Positions 25,613 to 35,066 of a stretch of DNA of 64,000 bases are shown piece after piece. A program made the translations under genes and the position numbers. Below the pieces are notes generated by a model. That model worked only from the letters and a program-made list of their open reading frames with translations, did no database searches and was not told where the DNA came from. Within the stretch, counting starts at the first letter, position 1, and the number at the start of each line of letters is the position of its first letter. The DNA lies in NCBI GenBank assembly GCA_910575565.1, contig CAJTFL010000007.1, forward strand, positions 62,001 to 126,000, read 5' to 3'. This DNA comes from Lachnospiraceae bacterium. Its GTDB lineage: Bacteria > Bacillota > Clostridia > Lachnospirales > Lachnospiraceae.

Positions 25613-27151
25613 TTACTCTCCTTTGCTTGACTTTAGGATACAGGACATGATCGCCTCCTGGGACGCCTCCTCCTGCCTAAGCTCCCCTACGATCTTCCCC
25701 TCGTTCATTACGTAAATCCGATCACTCATACCCAGCACTTCCGGAAGCTCCGATGAGATCATGATCACGGATTTCCCTGCCGCCGCCAGTTCATTGATAA
25801 TGCAGTAAATCTCATACTTTGCGCCCACATCAATGCCCCTGGTAGGCTCATCCAGGATCAGCACATCCGGATCGGCGAACATCCATTTTGCCAAAAGCAC
25901 CTTCTGCTGGTTCCCTCCGGATAAATTTCCCACATTCTGCTCCACCGTAGGGCATTTCGTCTTTAATTTCTCCCGGTATTCCTCTGCCACCGCAAACTCT
26001 TTGTCCTTGTCAATGATGGTGTAGGAGCTTACCCCCTTCATATTGGCAAGGGTGGTATTCGTCTTAATGGGATTGCTCAAGATCAGGCCATTGCCCTTCC
26101 GATCCTCCGTCACATAAGCAAGCTTATGGTTAATGGCATCCCGCTCGTTTTTCAGCCGGACTTCCTGGCCGTTAATCACCAGCTGGCCGGAAATATTCGT
26201 TCCGTAGCTTTTTCCGAACACGCTCATGGCCAATTCCGTCCTCCCGGCCCCCATCAGCCCGGATATCCCCACCACTTCGCCCTTATGCACTTTGAGGGAT
26301 ACGTGATCCACCACCTTGCGCTCCGGGTAAAGGGGATGGTAAACCGTCCAGTCCCTTACCTCCAGGTTAACGCCGCCTATCTTTACCCCCGGCCTCTTCG
26401 GGAAGCGGTCAGCGATCTCCCGCCCCACCATTCCCTTAATGATCCGATCTTCAGAAATCTCATCCACGCCCTTCGTCAGCGTCTCAATGGTCGTCCCGTC
26501 CCGGATTACTGTGATCTTGTCCGCCACGTAAGCCACCTCATTTAACTTGTGGGAAATGATGATGCAGGTCATGCCCTCCCGCTTAAACTTAAGGAGCAAG
26601 TCCAAAAGCGCCTGGGAATCCGTTTCATTTAAGGAAGCCGTCGGCTCATCCAGGATTAAAAGCCTTGCCTTCTTCGCCAAAGCCTTCGCAATCTCTACCA
26701 GCTGCTGCTTGCCCACGCCGATATCCTTAACCAGCGTCCGGGAAGACTCCTTCAGGCCCACGGTCTTTAAATGGATATCCGCCTGTCCGTAAGTCTCGTT
26801 CCAGTCAATGGCAGCCTTCTTCCCCCGCTCATTGCCCAAAAACATATTCTCCCCAATGGTCATGTAAGGGATCAGCGCCAGCTCCTGGTGGATGATGACA
26901 ATCCCCTTTTCCTCGCTGTCTTTAATCCGGCCGAACCTGCAGGCTTCCCCGTCATAGACAATCTCCCCTTCGTATGTGCCGTAAGGATAGATCCCGCTTA
27001 GCACATTCATCAGCGTTGACTTTCCCGCCCCGTTCTCTCCCACCAGCGCATGGATCTCCCCTTCCTCCACCAAAAGGTTCACATTATCCAATGCCTTTAC
27101 GCCTGGGAATGTCTTGGTAATCCCATTCATCTCTAGCAAAACCTTTGCCAA
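25613..27151 (-). CDS. Sugar ABC transporter ATPase, two-domain (MmsA/MglA type)
   Basis: A 512-residue cytosolic ATPase with two fused nucleotide-binding domains. Domain 1 has GENGAGKST, a degenerate signature [13 protein letters not shown] and [11 protein letters not shown]. Domain 2 has the diverged P-loop [14 protein letters not shown], the canonical [14 protein letters not shown] and [16 protein letters not shown], the standard pattern for monosaccharide importers such as MglA, XylG and GguA. The start is TTG 27151 with GGGGAGGGG six bases upstream. It follows the binding-protein gene by 94 bp and precedes the permease gene by 2 bp. Confidence 0.95.
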   Translation of the reverse strand: MAKVLLEMNGITKTFPGVKALDNVNLLVEEGEIHALVGENGAGKSTLMNVLSGIYPYGTYEGEIVYDGEACRFGRIKDSEEKGIVIIHQELALIPYMTIGENMFLGNERGKKAAIDWNETYGQADIHLKTVGLKESSRTLVKDIGVGKQQLVEIAKALAKKARLLILDEPTASLNETDSQALLDLLLKFKREGMTCIIISHKLNEVAYVADKITVIRDGTTIETLTKGVDEISEDRIIKGMVGREIADRFPKRPGVKIGGVNLEVRDWTVYHPLYPERKVVDHVSLKVHKGEVVGISGLMGAGRTELAMSVFGKSYGTNISGQLVINGQEVRLKNERDAINHKLAYVTEDRKGNGLILSNPIKTNTTLANMKGVSSYTIIDKDKEFAVAEEYREKLKTKCPTVEQNVGNLSGGNQQKVLLAKWMFADPDVLILDEPTRGIDVGAKYEIYCIINELAAAGKSVIMISSELPEVLGMSDRIYVMNEGKIVGELRQEEASQEAIMSCILKSSKGE

Positions 27152-27245
27152 ATAAACCCCTCCCCGCTTTTCTCTTCAAAACAGGCGGGCTATGAAATAA
27201 CCCGCCTGGACAACCTGCCGTATTGTTTATGCTGTTTCGCCAGCC

Positions 27246-28427
27246 TTACTGGAGATCCGCCTCGGTGTAATATCCGGAATCAACCAGCAGTTCCTTGTAA
27301 TTATCCGCATCCGCAAATACCGGCTCGCAGAGGAAGGAGGGGATAACGCCTGTGCCATTGTCATAAGTTTCCGTATCGTTTACCGGAGCTTCCTTGCCCT
27401 GCATAATGGCATCTACCATTTCAACCACCTTGGAGGCCAGTGTCCTGGTATCCTTAAAAATAGACATGGACTGTTTCCCGGCAATCATGTTCTTCACGTT
27501 AGCAACGTCGCAGTCCTGGCCGGTAAGCACCGGGTAGCTGCCGGTATAGTTTGCCGCCAGGGCGTTAGCTACACCAAGGGCGGTGGAATCGTTGGAAGCA
27601 AGCACGACATCCAGCTGCGTTCCGTCTGCGTAATAGGAAGACAGGATGGTTTCAAACCTGGACTGTGCCGTTTCCGTAGACCAGTTAGCCGTGGCAACAT
27701 CATCCTTTTCCACCTGCCCGGAAGGGATAACCAGCTTGCCTTCATCGATATACGGCTGAAGCACGTCCATCGCGCCGCCGTAGAAAAAGTTCACATTGTT
27801 GTCCCCTGGATCGCCGGTTACGATTTCCATGTTAAACGGGCCTGCCTGGTTCTTCAGATCCAAGGCGTCTACGATATACTCGCCCTGCTTCTGGCCTACC
27901 AGGTAATTGTCAAAGGTAGCGTAATAAGAAACCGCGTCGGAATTCATGATCAGACGGTCGTAAGCAATAACCTGTACCCCGGCCTCCTTTGCCTGTGCAA
28001 GGACAGTCCCCAGGGAATCGCCGTCGATGGAAGCAATGACTAAAAGCTCACACCCGTCAGAAATCATGGTTTCAATCTGGGAAACCTGGGTTGCGATTTC
28101 ATTGGAGGCATACTGCAGCTCGACCGTATAGCCTGCGGCTTCCAGCTCTGCCTTCATATTGGATCCGTCCTGGTTCCATCTCTGCAGATCCTGGGTAGGC
28201 ATGGATACGCCTACCAGGCCGCCGGTTTTGCCTTCCCCTCCGGCAGCATCTTCCTTACTCTCAGCTTCGCTGGCTTTTTCCTCTTCAGCAGCCTTTGTCG
28301 TTTCTGTCTCCTTGGGAGCCTCCGTAGACTCTGCAGCCGTGGGCGTGGAACCGCCTCCGCATCCCGTAACAAGCGCTGCCGCCATAGCCGCACTAAGCAA
28401 AACACCAAGTAATTTCCGTTTCATCAT
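27246..28427 (-). CDS. Sugar-binding lipoprotein, ChvE type
   Basis: A 393-residue substrate-binding lipoprotein of the multiple-monosaccharide (ChvE) class. The signal peptide ends with a lipobox LVTGCGGG (Cys about residue 23), then a Ser/Thr/Glu-rich spacer to about residue 65, then a two-lobe periplasmic-binding fold starting GGLVGVSMPTQDLQRWNQDG. Features shared with ChvE include IDGDSLGTVLAQAKEAGV, VIAYDRLIMNSDAV and LTGQDCDVANVKNMIAGKQS. It captures a hexose or pentose at the outer face of the membrane. GGAGG precedes ATG 28427. It is the first gene of the transport operon, after a terminator that separates it from the sensory operon. Confidence 0.93.
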   Translation of the reverse strand: MMKRKLLGVLLSAAMAAALVTGCGGGSTPTAAESTEAPKETETTKAAEEEKASEAESKEDAAGGEGKTGGLVGVSMPTQDLQRWNQDGSNMKAELEAAGYTVELQYASNEIATQVSQIETMISDGCELLVIASIDGDSLGTVLAQAKEAGVQVIAYDRLIMNSDAVSYYATFDNYLVGQKQGEYIVDALDLKNQAGPFNMEIVTGDPGDNNVNFFYGGAMDVLQPYIDEGKLVIPSGQVEKDDVATANWSTETAQSRFETILSSYYADGTQLDVVLASNDSTALGVANALAANYTGSYPVLTGQDCDVANVKNMIAGKQSMSIFKDTRTLASKVVEMVDAIMQGKEAPVNDTETYDNGTGVIPSFLCEPVFADADNYKELLVDSGYYTEADLQ

Positions 28428-28458
28428 CTTCCATTTCCTCCCTTATTTTGATAGCTTA

Positions 28459-28491
28459 ACTATACCACAATTCAGGCAGGACAAACTTGTC
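28459..28491 (-). promoter_or_regulatory. Possible promoter and operator of the sugar ABC operon
   Basis: Minus-strand TATAGT (28459-28464) is a plausible -10 but no good -35 lies 17 bp upstream. The expected -35 area contains the palindrome GACAAACTTGTC (28480-28491), a candidate activator site for the response regulator encoded upstream. A promoter with a poor -35 and a nearby palindrome fits activated transcription. This is suggestive only. Confidence 0.35.
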
Positions 28492-28532
28492 TTTTTCTGT
28501 ATATTTTCCATAACAGAATCAATATTTCCCAA

Positions 28533-28586
28533 CAAAAAACTGGACATTTTTGTGTTCCTTGGTGCATCAACCACAAAAAAGTCCAG
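28533..28586 (-). terminator. Terminator between the sensory and transport operons
   Basis: CTGGAC-A-TTTTTGTG and its mirror with one mismatch form a 15-bp stem (28540-28586), followed on the minus strand by GTTTTTTG. It lies about 32 bp after the stop of the second sugar-binding protein gene. Confidence 0.85.
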
Positions 28587-28618
28587 CAATATTTCTTTTT
28601 CTTAATCAACAGCGACAA

Positions 28619-29680
28619 TTACCTTCCCTGCTTGCGCACATTCAGGTAAATATCACTCTCCTCATGGTATTTCCCGGTAATCACCTCATCCATATTTTCC
28701 CTCGTCACCGCCTCCGGCTCCAGGCATTCATAAGGAACCTCATAAGTTCCGTCATCCATTCTCCCCTGAACATCCAAGGGCTCCCCCTTCGCCAAGGCCA
28801 CCGACATTTCAGCCGCCCTGCGGGCCAGCTTTTCCACCGGCTTGTAGACAGTCATGCACTGGGTTCCCTCTGCGATGCGCTGGCAGGCATCCAAATCCGC
28901 GTCCTGCCCCACTACGCACACCTTCCCGGCCAGGCGCTGCTCGGAAAGGGCGCGGATCACATTCCCGGCAATGCTGTCATTCCCTGCCATAATCCCCCCA
29001 GGAGGCGGATACTGGCTTAAGTATGCGGCCGTTGCGGTAAACCCGGTTTCCGCCAGCCAGCTTTTCGCATATTCCGTTTTTACCACTTTAAGCTTCTCCC
29101 CCCTGACGGCCTGGTCAAATCCTGCCATCACCTGGGGCACATTGTAGTCCGCCAGCGGGCCGCAGACCTGCAGGATCTCCCCCTCACCGCCTAAATGCTC
29201 CCGCATATGCTCCCCCATCAGCCTGCCCACCTGCCCATTGTCAAAGGAAATATACAGGTCCACATTGGCATCCAGGATCAGGCGGTCATAAGCCACCACC
29301 GGGATCCCTGCCTTCTGAGCCCGCCCTACGGCATCCACCAAGCCTCTCCGATCCTCGTCGCTTGCCACCATCACCACCACGATCACATCCATGCCCTTCT
29401 GGATAAAATAATCAATCTGGGCAATCTGCTCCTTCATATCCCCGTTAGTATTCTGCACATTCACCTGGGCTCCCAGCTCCTGGGCCGCGGCCACAAACAC
29501 ATCCCTGTCGCGCTGCCACCGCTCGATAATAAACGAATCAAAGGTAACGCCGATCTGAATCTTTTCTTCCTGCGCCTTGGCAGAAAGCTTCCGGGGCATC
29601 CCCTGCCTGAGGCAGGCGGAAAATGAGAACAGGCAGATACACAGCAGCAGACAAGCCGCTTTTCGGTATGCTTTTTTCAT
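28619..29680 (-). CDS. Sugar-binding lipoprotein, XylF/RbsB type, in the sensory operon
   Basis: A 353-residue substrate-binding protein. The signal peptide and lipobox FSFSACLR (Cys about residue 23) are followed by a two-lobe fold: IQIGVTFDSFIIERWQRD, VVAYDRLILDANVDLYISFD, GIMAGNDSIAGNVI and VVGQDADLDACQRI are typical of xylose/ribose-binding proteins. ATG 29680 overlaps the response-regulator stop by 4 bp, so it belongs to the sensory operon, not to the transporter operon. A role as a second sugar sensor for the kinase is possible, as is an alternative binding protein for the ABC transporter. The closest class is XylF. Confidence 0.9.
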   Translation of the reverse strand: MKKAYRKAACLLLCICLFSFSACLRQGMPRKLSAKAQEEKIQIGVTFDSFIIERWQRDRDVFVAAAQELGAQVNVQNTNGDMKEQIAQIDYFIQKGMDVIVVVMVASDEDRRGLVDAVGRAQKAGIPVVAYDRLILDANVDLYISFDNGQVGRLMGEHMREHLGGEGEILQVCGPLADYNVPQVMAGFDQAVRGEKLKVVKTEYAKSWLAETGFTATAAYLSQYPPPGGIMAGNDSIAGNVIRALSEQRLAGKVCVVGQDADLDACQRIAEGTQCMTVYKPVEKLARRAAEMSVALAKGEPLDVQGRMDDGTYEVPYECLEPEAVTRENMDEVITGKYHEESDIYLNVRKQGR

Positions 29681-31275
29681 CCTCTCTCCTTTTCCCGGAA
29701 TTCCGTAGGCGTCATCCCTGTATTTTTCTTAAAAATACGGCTGAAATAATTGGGATCGCTGTACCCCACCGCCCCGCAGATTTCTTTCATGCTTTTATCA
29801 TTCCCCACAAGCAGCTCCTTGGCCTTCCTAATCCGCAAATTCGTTACATATTCCACGAAATTGCACCCTGCCTCATCCTTAAACAGCTTGCTGAAATAGT
29901 ACGGGCTTAAATCCATCTGGCGGGACACCTCATCCAAGGACAGATCCTTATGGTAATTTTCCTGGATATACGCCTGCGCCCGCACCACAAGCTGGTTCTC
30001 ATGCTCTTCCTTCTTCGTGGTCATATTGCGGCAGCTCTCGCCAAACTTCCCCACAAACCAAGGCTTTAGGGAAGAATTGCTCTTAGCATTGACCACCAGG
30101 GGCAGATAATTCCCACGGTCGCTGAAATGATACGTCATGCCGCCGTCCAAATACGCCTCATGCTCCGCAAACAAGACAAACTCCAAGGTCTTCAGCCGCA
30201 CGCTTACATCCTGCTCATCATAATTATCCAGCATCCAGTCAAAGTATCTGGCGGCCGCACGCTCGCATTCGTCGCTCCTGCCGCTTTTCAAGCTGTCAAA
30301 CAGTTCCTTCTCCAACTCTATCGGGTACTCCTTATCATACCGGCACTGGATCGGCAGATCGTCCGCATGAGCCACGCTCCCGGTAGAATTGGCCAGAGCC
30401 TTTAACGCTTCCTCATAGGAATCCATGCTCTGATTCAGCTTCCTCGCCGAACCGATGCCGATGCGGAAGCGGATATCCGTCATCTGCTTCAGCTTCTGCA
30501 CCAATTCCCGGCATACCTCAATCATGCCAATCCGCTCTTCATATCCCATTTTCGCCTGATCCATAGGGAGGAACACCGGGATCTTATTAGAAATCACTGC
30601 CCCCACCACGCAGTTCCAGGTTCCCTTAAGGATTTCCCTCACCCGGGCATAGTTCATCTGCATACGCACCCCGGCATCCACCGTGTTCGGCACAGAGCTT
30701 CCCGGATGGTCATCCCCCACTGCCAAAGCCAGCATACAGCCCCAATCCCCGTACAGCCCTAAAAGCCGCCGGTAATGATCCATGTCCTCAATACGCTGAT
30801 CCTGGAACATGATCGCGTAAATAAACCCATTTTCAATGGCAGGCATAAGGTTCTCCAATTTTTCCTTGATCTTTAAATCATCGCTCCGCTTCTTCCTCTT
30901 GGAATCAACCGCCTTAAACGCCTTTGCCAGTACCTCCGTAATGTTTTTCGCGCCAAAGGGCTTATTTATGTATTCCAAAACCCTCAAGTTAATGGCTTCC
31001 TTCGCATAATCAAATTTATCGTAAGCAGAAAGAATGATAAACTCCACGGATGGATTGCTTTTTTGGATCTCCCGTATAGCCTCTATGCCGTTAATCCCCG
31101 GCATTTGAATATCCATGAAGGCAACATCCGGCCGAAAAGTTTCCGCCAGCTCAATCACGTCCCTCCCTGTTTTGGCTGTCTCAATCTGGCACTGGCCGGA
31201 AAAATTCCGGTTAATAATCATCTTCAGGGAATCCAGCACAATCCCCTCATCATCCGCCAGCATTACCCGGTACAT
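29677..31275 (-). CDS. YesN-type response regulator with AraC DNA-binding domain
   Basis: A 532-residue response regulator. Residues 1-125 are a receiver with the phosphorylated Asp in DVAFMDIQMPG and the conserved lysine in NKPFGAKN. The middle part, about 290 residues, is a helical domain of the YesN type. The C-terminal 100 residues carry two AraC helix-turn-helices (SLDEVSRQMDLSPYYFSKLF and MKEICGAVGYSDPNYFSRIF). ATG 31275 follows CAGGAGGG; the gene overlaps the kinase gene by 13 bp and the binding-protein gene by 4 bp. The expected target is the sugar ABC operon just downstream. Confidence 0.95.
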   Translation of the reverse strand: MYRVMLADDEGIVLDSLKMIINRNFSGQCQIETAKTGRDVIELAETFRPDVAFMDIQMPGINGIEAIREIQKSNPSVEFIILSAYDKFDYAKEAINLRVLEYINKPFGAKNITEVLAKAFKAVDSKRKKRSDDLKIKEKLENLMPAIENGFIYAIMFQDQRIEDMDHYRRLLGLYGDWGCMLALAVGDDHPGSSVPNTVDAGVRMQMNYARVREILKGTWNCVVGAVISNKIPVFLPMDQAKMGYEERIGMIEVCRELVQKLKQMTDIRFRIGIGSARKLNQSMDSYEEALKALANSTGSVAHADDLPIQCRYDKEYPIELEKELFDSLKSGRSDECERAAARYFDWMLDNYDEQDVSVRLKTLEFVLFAEHEAYLDGGMTYHFSDRGNYLPLVVNAKSNSSLKPWFVGKFGESCRNMTTKKEEHENQLVVRAQAYIQENYHKDLSLDEVSRQMDLSPYYFSKLFKDEAGCNFVEYVTNLRIRKAKELLVGNDKSMKEICGAVGYSDPNYFSRIFKKNTGMTPTEFREKERG

Positions 31276-32798
31276 GGTTTTCCCTCCTGTTCCCCAGGGA
31301 TGGTAATCAGCACTTCCAGCCCCTTGTCAATCCCTTCGCTAACGATCTCAAAATCCGCCTGCCCCTGGAAATACAGGCGGAGGCGTTCCATCACATTCTT
31401 CATCCCTACGCCGTTTGAGCCCGGCCGCCTTTCATCCGCCTGCGCCTGGCCAGAGAGGACCTGCTCAATCCTTTCCTTATCCATCCCAGTCCCGTTGTCC
31501 CATACGCTGATGCAGATTTTTTGTCCTTTCCGGTACACAGACAGCTCAATCCTGCCCTTCCTGCCGATGTTGCGGATCCCGTAGTTAAAGGCATTTTCCA
31601 CCAAAGGCTGCAGGATCATGCTGGGAACCCTAAACTCCAAAAGGGAATCGTCTACGTCCTTGGTAAACAGGATTTCCCCGGAAAACCGCACATTTAAGAT
31701 ATACACATAATTGTCAACCAAGCGGATCTCTTCCCCCAAAGCAGCATCCTTGTCATTCTTGCGCACATTATAGCGGAAAAATTCCGCCACGTTTGCCAGA
31801 AACCTCTCCGTGCGCTCCGCCTCCTCCATCATGGCAAGCTGCGCCCCTGCATTTAAGGTATTAAACAGGAAATGAGGGTTAATCTGGGCCTGCAAATACT
31901 TTAACTGGGCATCCTTTAAATGGCTCTGCATCATCAGCTCCCTCTCCTTTAACTGGTTTTCCCGCTCCATCGTAAGGCGCAGCTGCTCAATATAATTCCG
32001 AATATTCTCTACCATCTGGTTAAAGGTGTTGGTTACAATCCCCACCTCATCCATGCTTTCCACCGGGATCTGCCCAATCTCAAAATTGCCCCCCGCCACC
32101 TGATCCGCCGCCTGGGCAAGCCTGCGCAGAGGATGGGTGACGCTCCTGGTGCTGACCACAATCAGGCCGATATTCCCCAGCATGACCAGCAAAAGGATGG
32201 CTATGCTGATCAATTCCATATACCGCAGGGAATCCACCAGAGCCTGGTAATTTCTGGAATTATCTTTAAACTGCTCGTTGTTTAAGCTGTAAATGAATGT
32301 AAGGATCTCCTCATAAAGCAGCCTTGCCTCCTCATACAGCGCCCCATACCGCTCCACGTTCCTTCCCCGCTTCGCCTGTATGGCATCTGCCGCCAGCCCT
32401 AAATACGTTTCCGACAATCCATGGATATTTTTCTCCGTCAGCAGGAATTCATTATCCGTCACCTGCACGTTCAGCCGCTCGATCATCTCCCGGTAGGCCT
32501 GATCGCTTCGGTAATAGTCCTCCATGGCATCGGAACTGCGGGTATTTAAAAATTCCTCCATGCTCTTCTGCACCTGATCCAGCTTTCCCGCCAATTCATT
32601 TAAGTTGACGTTGCTGGCGTAAACCTCCTCCACCTTTCCGGTCATCTCATTGGTGACAGAAAACATATATAAGTTCACGGTCAGGATAAAAAGGGCCGTC
32701 AGCACAAAAAGAGCCGTCAGCTTCTGCTGAAGGGTAAGATATCTTCCTTTTCTTATAAGCGCCCTCCTGACCCCAAGCTGCTCCTTTTCCCCGCTCAT
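31263..32798 (-). CDS. YesM/LytS-type sensor histidine kinase
   Basis: A 511-residue membrane kinase. An N-terminal helix at residues 27-47 and a second at about 195-215 bracket an extracytoplasmic helical domain. A HAMP domain follows (SVTHPLRRLAQAADQVAGGNF). The His-kinase block QINPHFLFNTLNAGAQLAMM supplies the phosphorylated His. The ATPase domain has PLVENAFNYGI (N box), DNGTGMD (G1) and GVGMKNVMERL (G2). GGAGGGGG precedes ATG 32798, which overlaps the upstream binding-protein gene by 4 bp. The outer domain probably docks with a sugar-binding protein. Confidence 0.95.
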   Translation of the reverse strand: MSGEKEQLGVRRALIRKGRYLTLQQKLTALFVLTALFILTVNLYMFSVTNEMTGKVEEVYASNVNLNELAGKLDQVQKSMEEFLNTRSSDAMEDYYRSDQAYREMIERLNVQVTDNEFLLTEKNIHGLSETYLGLAADAIQAKRGRNVERYGALYEEARLLYEEILTFIYSLNNEQFKDNSRNYQALVDSLRYMELISIAILLLVMLGNIGLIVVSTRSVTHPLRRLAQAADQVAGGNFEIGQIPVESMDEVGIVTNTFNQMVENIRNYIEQLRLTMERENQLKERELMMQSHLKDAQLKYLQAQINPHFLFNTLNAGAQLAMMEEAERTERFLANVAEFFRYNVRKNDKDAALGEEIRLVDNYVYILNVRFSGEILFTKDVDDSLLEFRVPSMILQPLVENAFNYGIRNIGRKGRIELSVYRKGQKICISVWDNGTGMDKERIEQVLSGQAQADERRPGSNGVGMKNVMERLRLYFQGQADFEIVSEGIDKGLEVLITIPGEQEGKPCTG

Positions 32799-33844
32799 GG
32801 CTCCCCCTCCAGCAGCTTCCTGGCCTCTTCCCAGGTAATCAGCCGCGTATCCACCGCCCTGTAGCTGTTGGTATAGCCCGTCTCCATATATTCATCCAAA
32901 GCCTCCACGCAGCGCCTCCCCATCTGATCTGTATCCAGGGCGGCGGTGGCGCAGAGGATATTCTTAGCCACCCCGTCCAGGATGGTTTCTGAATCGTAAT
33001 AGCCCAGGATCTGGATCGTGCCCACTTTATTGTGATCCACTGCCGCCTGGTAGGCACAGCGGGTATGCACCGCGCTAAGGCATACTAGGATATCCGGCAG
33101 CTTCTTCGGATCCAGGAAAATATCCCGGATGGATTCCTCAGAACTAAAGCTTCGGGTATTATCCACAGAACGGGTATCCACAGCCACCGAATGCCCCTCC
33201 CCCAGCTCCTTGTCCAAAGTCTCCCGGATGCCTAAAAGGATCAGGTTTTGGCTGGTATCCCTGCGGCTCTCGTCAATCAGCACCAGCACATTTACCGTCT
33301 GCCCTTCCTTCCGGGCGCTTTCCTCCGCCCAGCCCTGCTCCTTAAGAAGGCGGATCATCTGCCTGCCGTACTCCTGGCCCAGGTTATAATTGCTGTTTCC
33401 CACAAAGCACTGCCGCAGGCTCCCTGTGCTGTCCGTGAGCACCGTCACCACCGGGATCTTGCTCTTCACCGCCTGGTTAATCAAGCTAATCGTCTCTGCC
33501 TTCTCATCCCCAGGCACGATAATCCCGTCCACCGATGCCTGGATTGCCAGCTTAAGCCGATCATTCCGCCCATGCTCAGCGGCAAGGTTCTCCCCAAACC
33601 GCTCCACATAAACGCCCCTGGCCTTCCCTTCCTCCAGGGCGCTTTCGTATACCCTGTCCCAAAGCTCGCTGTCCTCGCTGCCGGTAATCATCACAAAATG
33701 CTTGCTGTAAATTTCGTAATTTTCTTCCTCGCTCCTGCCTAATTCATGAAAACGCTGTCCAAAAAAACCTAAGCAAAGGCCAATCGTACAAAAAAGCAGA
33801 AAAAAAAGCAGCGTTTTTTTGGAACGGATATCCGCTGATTCCAA
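32795..33844 (-). CDS. Membrane-anchored sugar-binding protein, first gene of the sensory operon
   Basis: A 349-residue RbsB-like substrate-binding protein. It has an uncleaved-looking N-terminal helix (LLFFLLFCTIGLCLGFFG, residues about 12-29) with no lipobox, so it should stay anchored as a membrane protein. The binding fold follows (HFVMITGSEDSELWDRVYE, VDGIIVPGDEKAETISLINQ, VLVLIDESRRDTSQN, ILGYYDSETILDG). The start is TTG 33844 with GGGGGGAG seven bases upstream. It is translationally coupled to the kinase gene. In clostridia the XylFII protein of this kind binds xylose and activates a LytS kinase; the same role is the best guess here. Confidence 0.88.
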   Translation of the reverse strand: MESADIRSKKTLLFFLLFCTIGLCLGFFGQRFHELGRSEEENYEIYSKHFVMITGSEDSELWDRVYESALEEGKARGVYVERFGENLAAEHGRNDRLKLAIQASVDGIIVPGDEKAETISLINQAVKSKIPVVTVLTDSTGSLRQCFVGNSNYNLGQEYGRQMIRLLKEQGWAEESARKEGQTVNVLVLIDESRRDTSQNLILLGIRETLDKELGEGHSVAVDTRSVDNTRSFSSEESIRDIFLDPKKLPDILVCLSAVHTRCAYQAAVDHNKVGTIQILGYYDSETILDGVAKNILCATAALDTDQMGRRCVEALDEYMETGYTNSYRAVDTRLITWEEARKLLEGEP

Positions 33845-33916
33845 TTAATGGCTCCCCCCAGTCAAATGCCTGTGCAGGCACGGTCTTTAGCACGCTCCCT
33901 GTCACATTTATTTTTC

Positions 33917-33945
33917 ATTATATCGATTTTATTGGCAAATATCAA
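33917..33945 (-). promoter_or_regulatory. Promoter of the sensory operon
   Basis: Minus-strand TTGATA (33940-33945) and TATAAT (33917-33922) with 17 bp between them, about 75 bp upstream of the TTG start of the anchored binding protein. Confidence 0.78.
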
Positions 33946-34091
33946 CTGATTTCCCTATAACTTTGCTGTTTTTCCAATTTTACCCATTCCAAACTTTCAA
34001 AACAGCGGAAGCAGGCCATCAGAAAATGAGCGGAGCCATGGCAAAAAAATGATGAACGGCATATGCAAAAAAACTGCCGAAGCACATACGC

Positions 34092-34166
34092 AAAAAATCT
34101 GCCGTCTGCCAAAATCCCTTTAAGAGAAGCGCTTGCGCTTCCTTAAGGCATCCCTGCAGACGGCAG
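34092..34166 (-). terminator. Large hairpin with T-tract, downstream of hsp20
   Basis: CTGCCGTCTGC (34099-34109) and its perfect mirror (34156-34166) enclose a second hairpin built on GAAGCGC/GCGCTTC. On the minus strand the outer stem is followed directly by six T. It lies about 220 bp past the hsp20 stop. A weaker 7-bp hairpin (AAATCCG/CGGATTT, 34271-34297) lies closer. Nothing else protein-coding was found in 33845-34382 besides the sensory-operon promoter. Confidence 0.6.
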
Positions 34167-34382
34167 GTTTTCGCGTCAGTCAGTGATCTTGCCACAGGCA
34201 CGACACTAGTGTACTGTCTCGATTATATCTGGCGAAACTTCACTAAGCAGCGTGCCCCGCCGTATCGGGCAAATCCGTTCATCTGCAATGCGGATTTTCG
34301 ACGGCGCAGCGGTAGCTGCGGCCGGGAAATCCAACGTGACAGATGGACGAATAGACCAGGAGGTTTTCCCGCCCTTCTTTCC

Positions 34383-34838
34383 TTACCCTTCAATGGCGAT
34401 ATAGCGTTTCTTTTCCTCCACCGCCTTCTGCTCTTTCCTGGGAAGATTAAAGGTCAGGATCCCGTTTTCATACTTCGGATGGATATCCGCCTCCGTCACA
34501 TGATCCCCTACATAGAAGCTGCGGCTCATGCTTCCGGCATAGCGCTCCCGCCTGACATAATTTCCCTCGCCGCTTTCCTTATCCAGGCCCTTAGACGCAC
34601 TGACGGTCAGATAACCGTTGTCCAGCTGCATCCTGATCTCTTCCTTCTTAAATCCCGGCAGATCCATATCCACCACGTAGCCTGCATCCGTTTCCTTCAC
34701 ATCCGTCTTCATCAGGTTCCCCGCCCGCTTTCCGTACAGCGTCCGGTCAATGTCCGGGAAGGACGGAAAAGATGGAAAAGCAAAATCCTCCATAAAATTA
34801 TCAAACAAATTCTCTCCAAAAATACTAGGCATCATCAT
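34383..34838 (-). CDS. hsp20: Small heat-shock protein, Hsp20/alpha-crystallin family
   Basis: A 151-residue chaperone that binds unfolding proteins without ATP. The alpha-crystallin domain runs from about residue 40 (LMKTDVKETDAGYVVDMDLP) to ENGILTFNLPRKEQ near 140; GILTFNLP is the family's conserved GxLxxxxP motif. The N-terminus MMMPSIFGENLFDNFMEDF is typical of clostridial Hsp20. I chose ATG 34838 because GGAGAT lies nine bases upstream; a frame to 34859 lacks a ribosome site. A CIRCE operator and strong promoter lie 200 bp upstream, so HrcA control is expected. Confidence 0.94.
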   Translation of the reverse strand: MMMPSIFGENLFDNFMEDFAFPSFPSFPDIDRTLYGKRAGNLMKTDVKETDAGYVVDMDLPGFKKEEIRMQLDNGYLTVSASKGLDKESGEGNYVRRERYAGSMSRSFYVGDHVTEADIHPKYENGILTFNLPRKEQKAVEEKKRYIAIEG

Positions 34839-35037
34839 AACGCATATCTCCTCTCTCACGATATAATATATCCCGGGAATCGTCTTGCGATTCCTGATCC
34901 GCTATAAAATAGCTTGGCAATACGTTTGGCACTGTGGGATAAATCCTAGGTGTCGTTTACCAGAACTGCCGGTTGGGAACCACGCTTCTAAACCGAAGCT
35001 CTGTTGATTTCTTTTCCCCTTCCTTTGTTCTATACGT
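34839..35037 (-). other. Long untranslated leader of hsp20
   Basis: About 190 bases separate the promoter from the start codon with no frame that looks coding. It contains GGAATCG/CGATTCC around a 5-base loop and an AT-only stretch just before the ribosome site. A thermosensing role is possible but no known ROSE or fourU pattern is evident. Confidence 0.45.
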
Positions 35038-35066
35038 AATATAACACTTATATTAGCACTCGTCAA
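35038..35066 (-). promoter_or_regulatory. Promoter of hsp20
   Basis: Minus-strand TTGACG (35061-35066) and TATATT (35038-35043) with 17-bp spacing. The -35 is inside the CIRCE element. Confidence 0.82.

Noticed and set aside
34019-34201. 60-codon minus-strand frame downstream of hsp20
   Set aside because: It is made largely of the terminator-like hairpin sequence and has no ribosome site.
33845-34382. Possible tRNA or small structured RNA gene
   Set aside because: Hairpins are present, but no cloverleaf, GTTCGA-type loop or CCA end could be found.
34209-34907. 232-codon plus-strand frame opposite hsp20
   Set aside because: Antisense to a clear alpha-crystallin gene; composition is that of a reverse-strand shadow.
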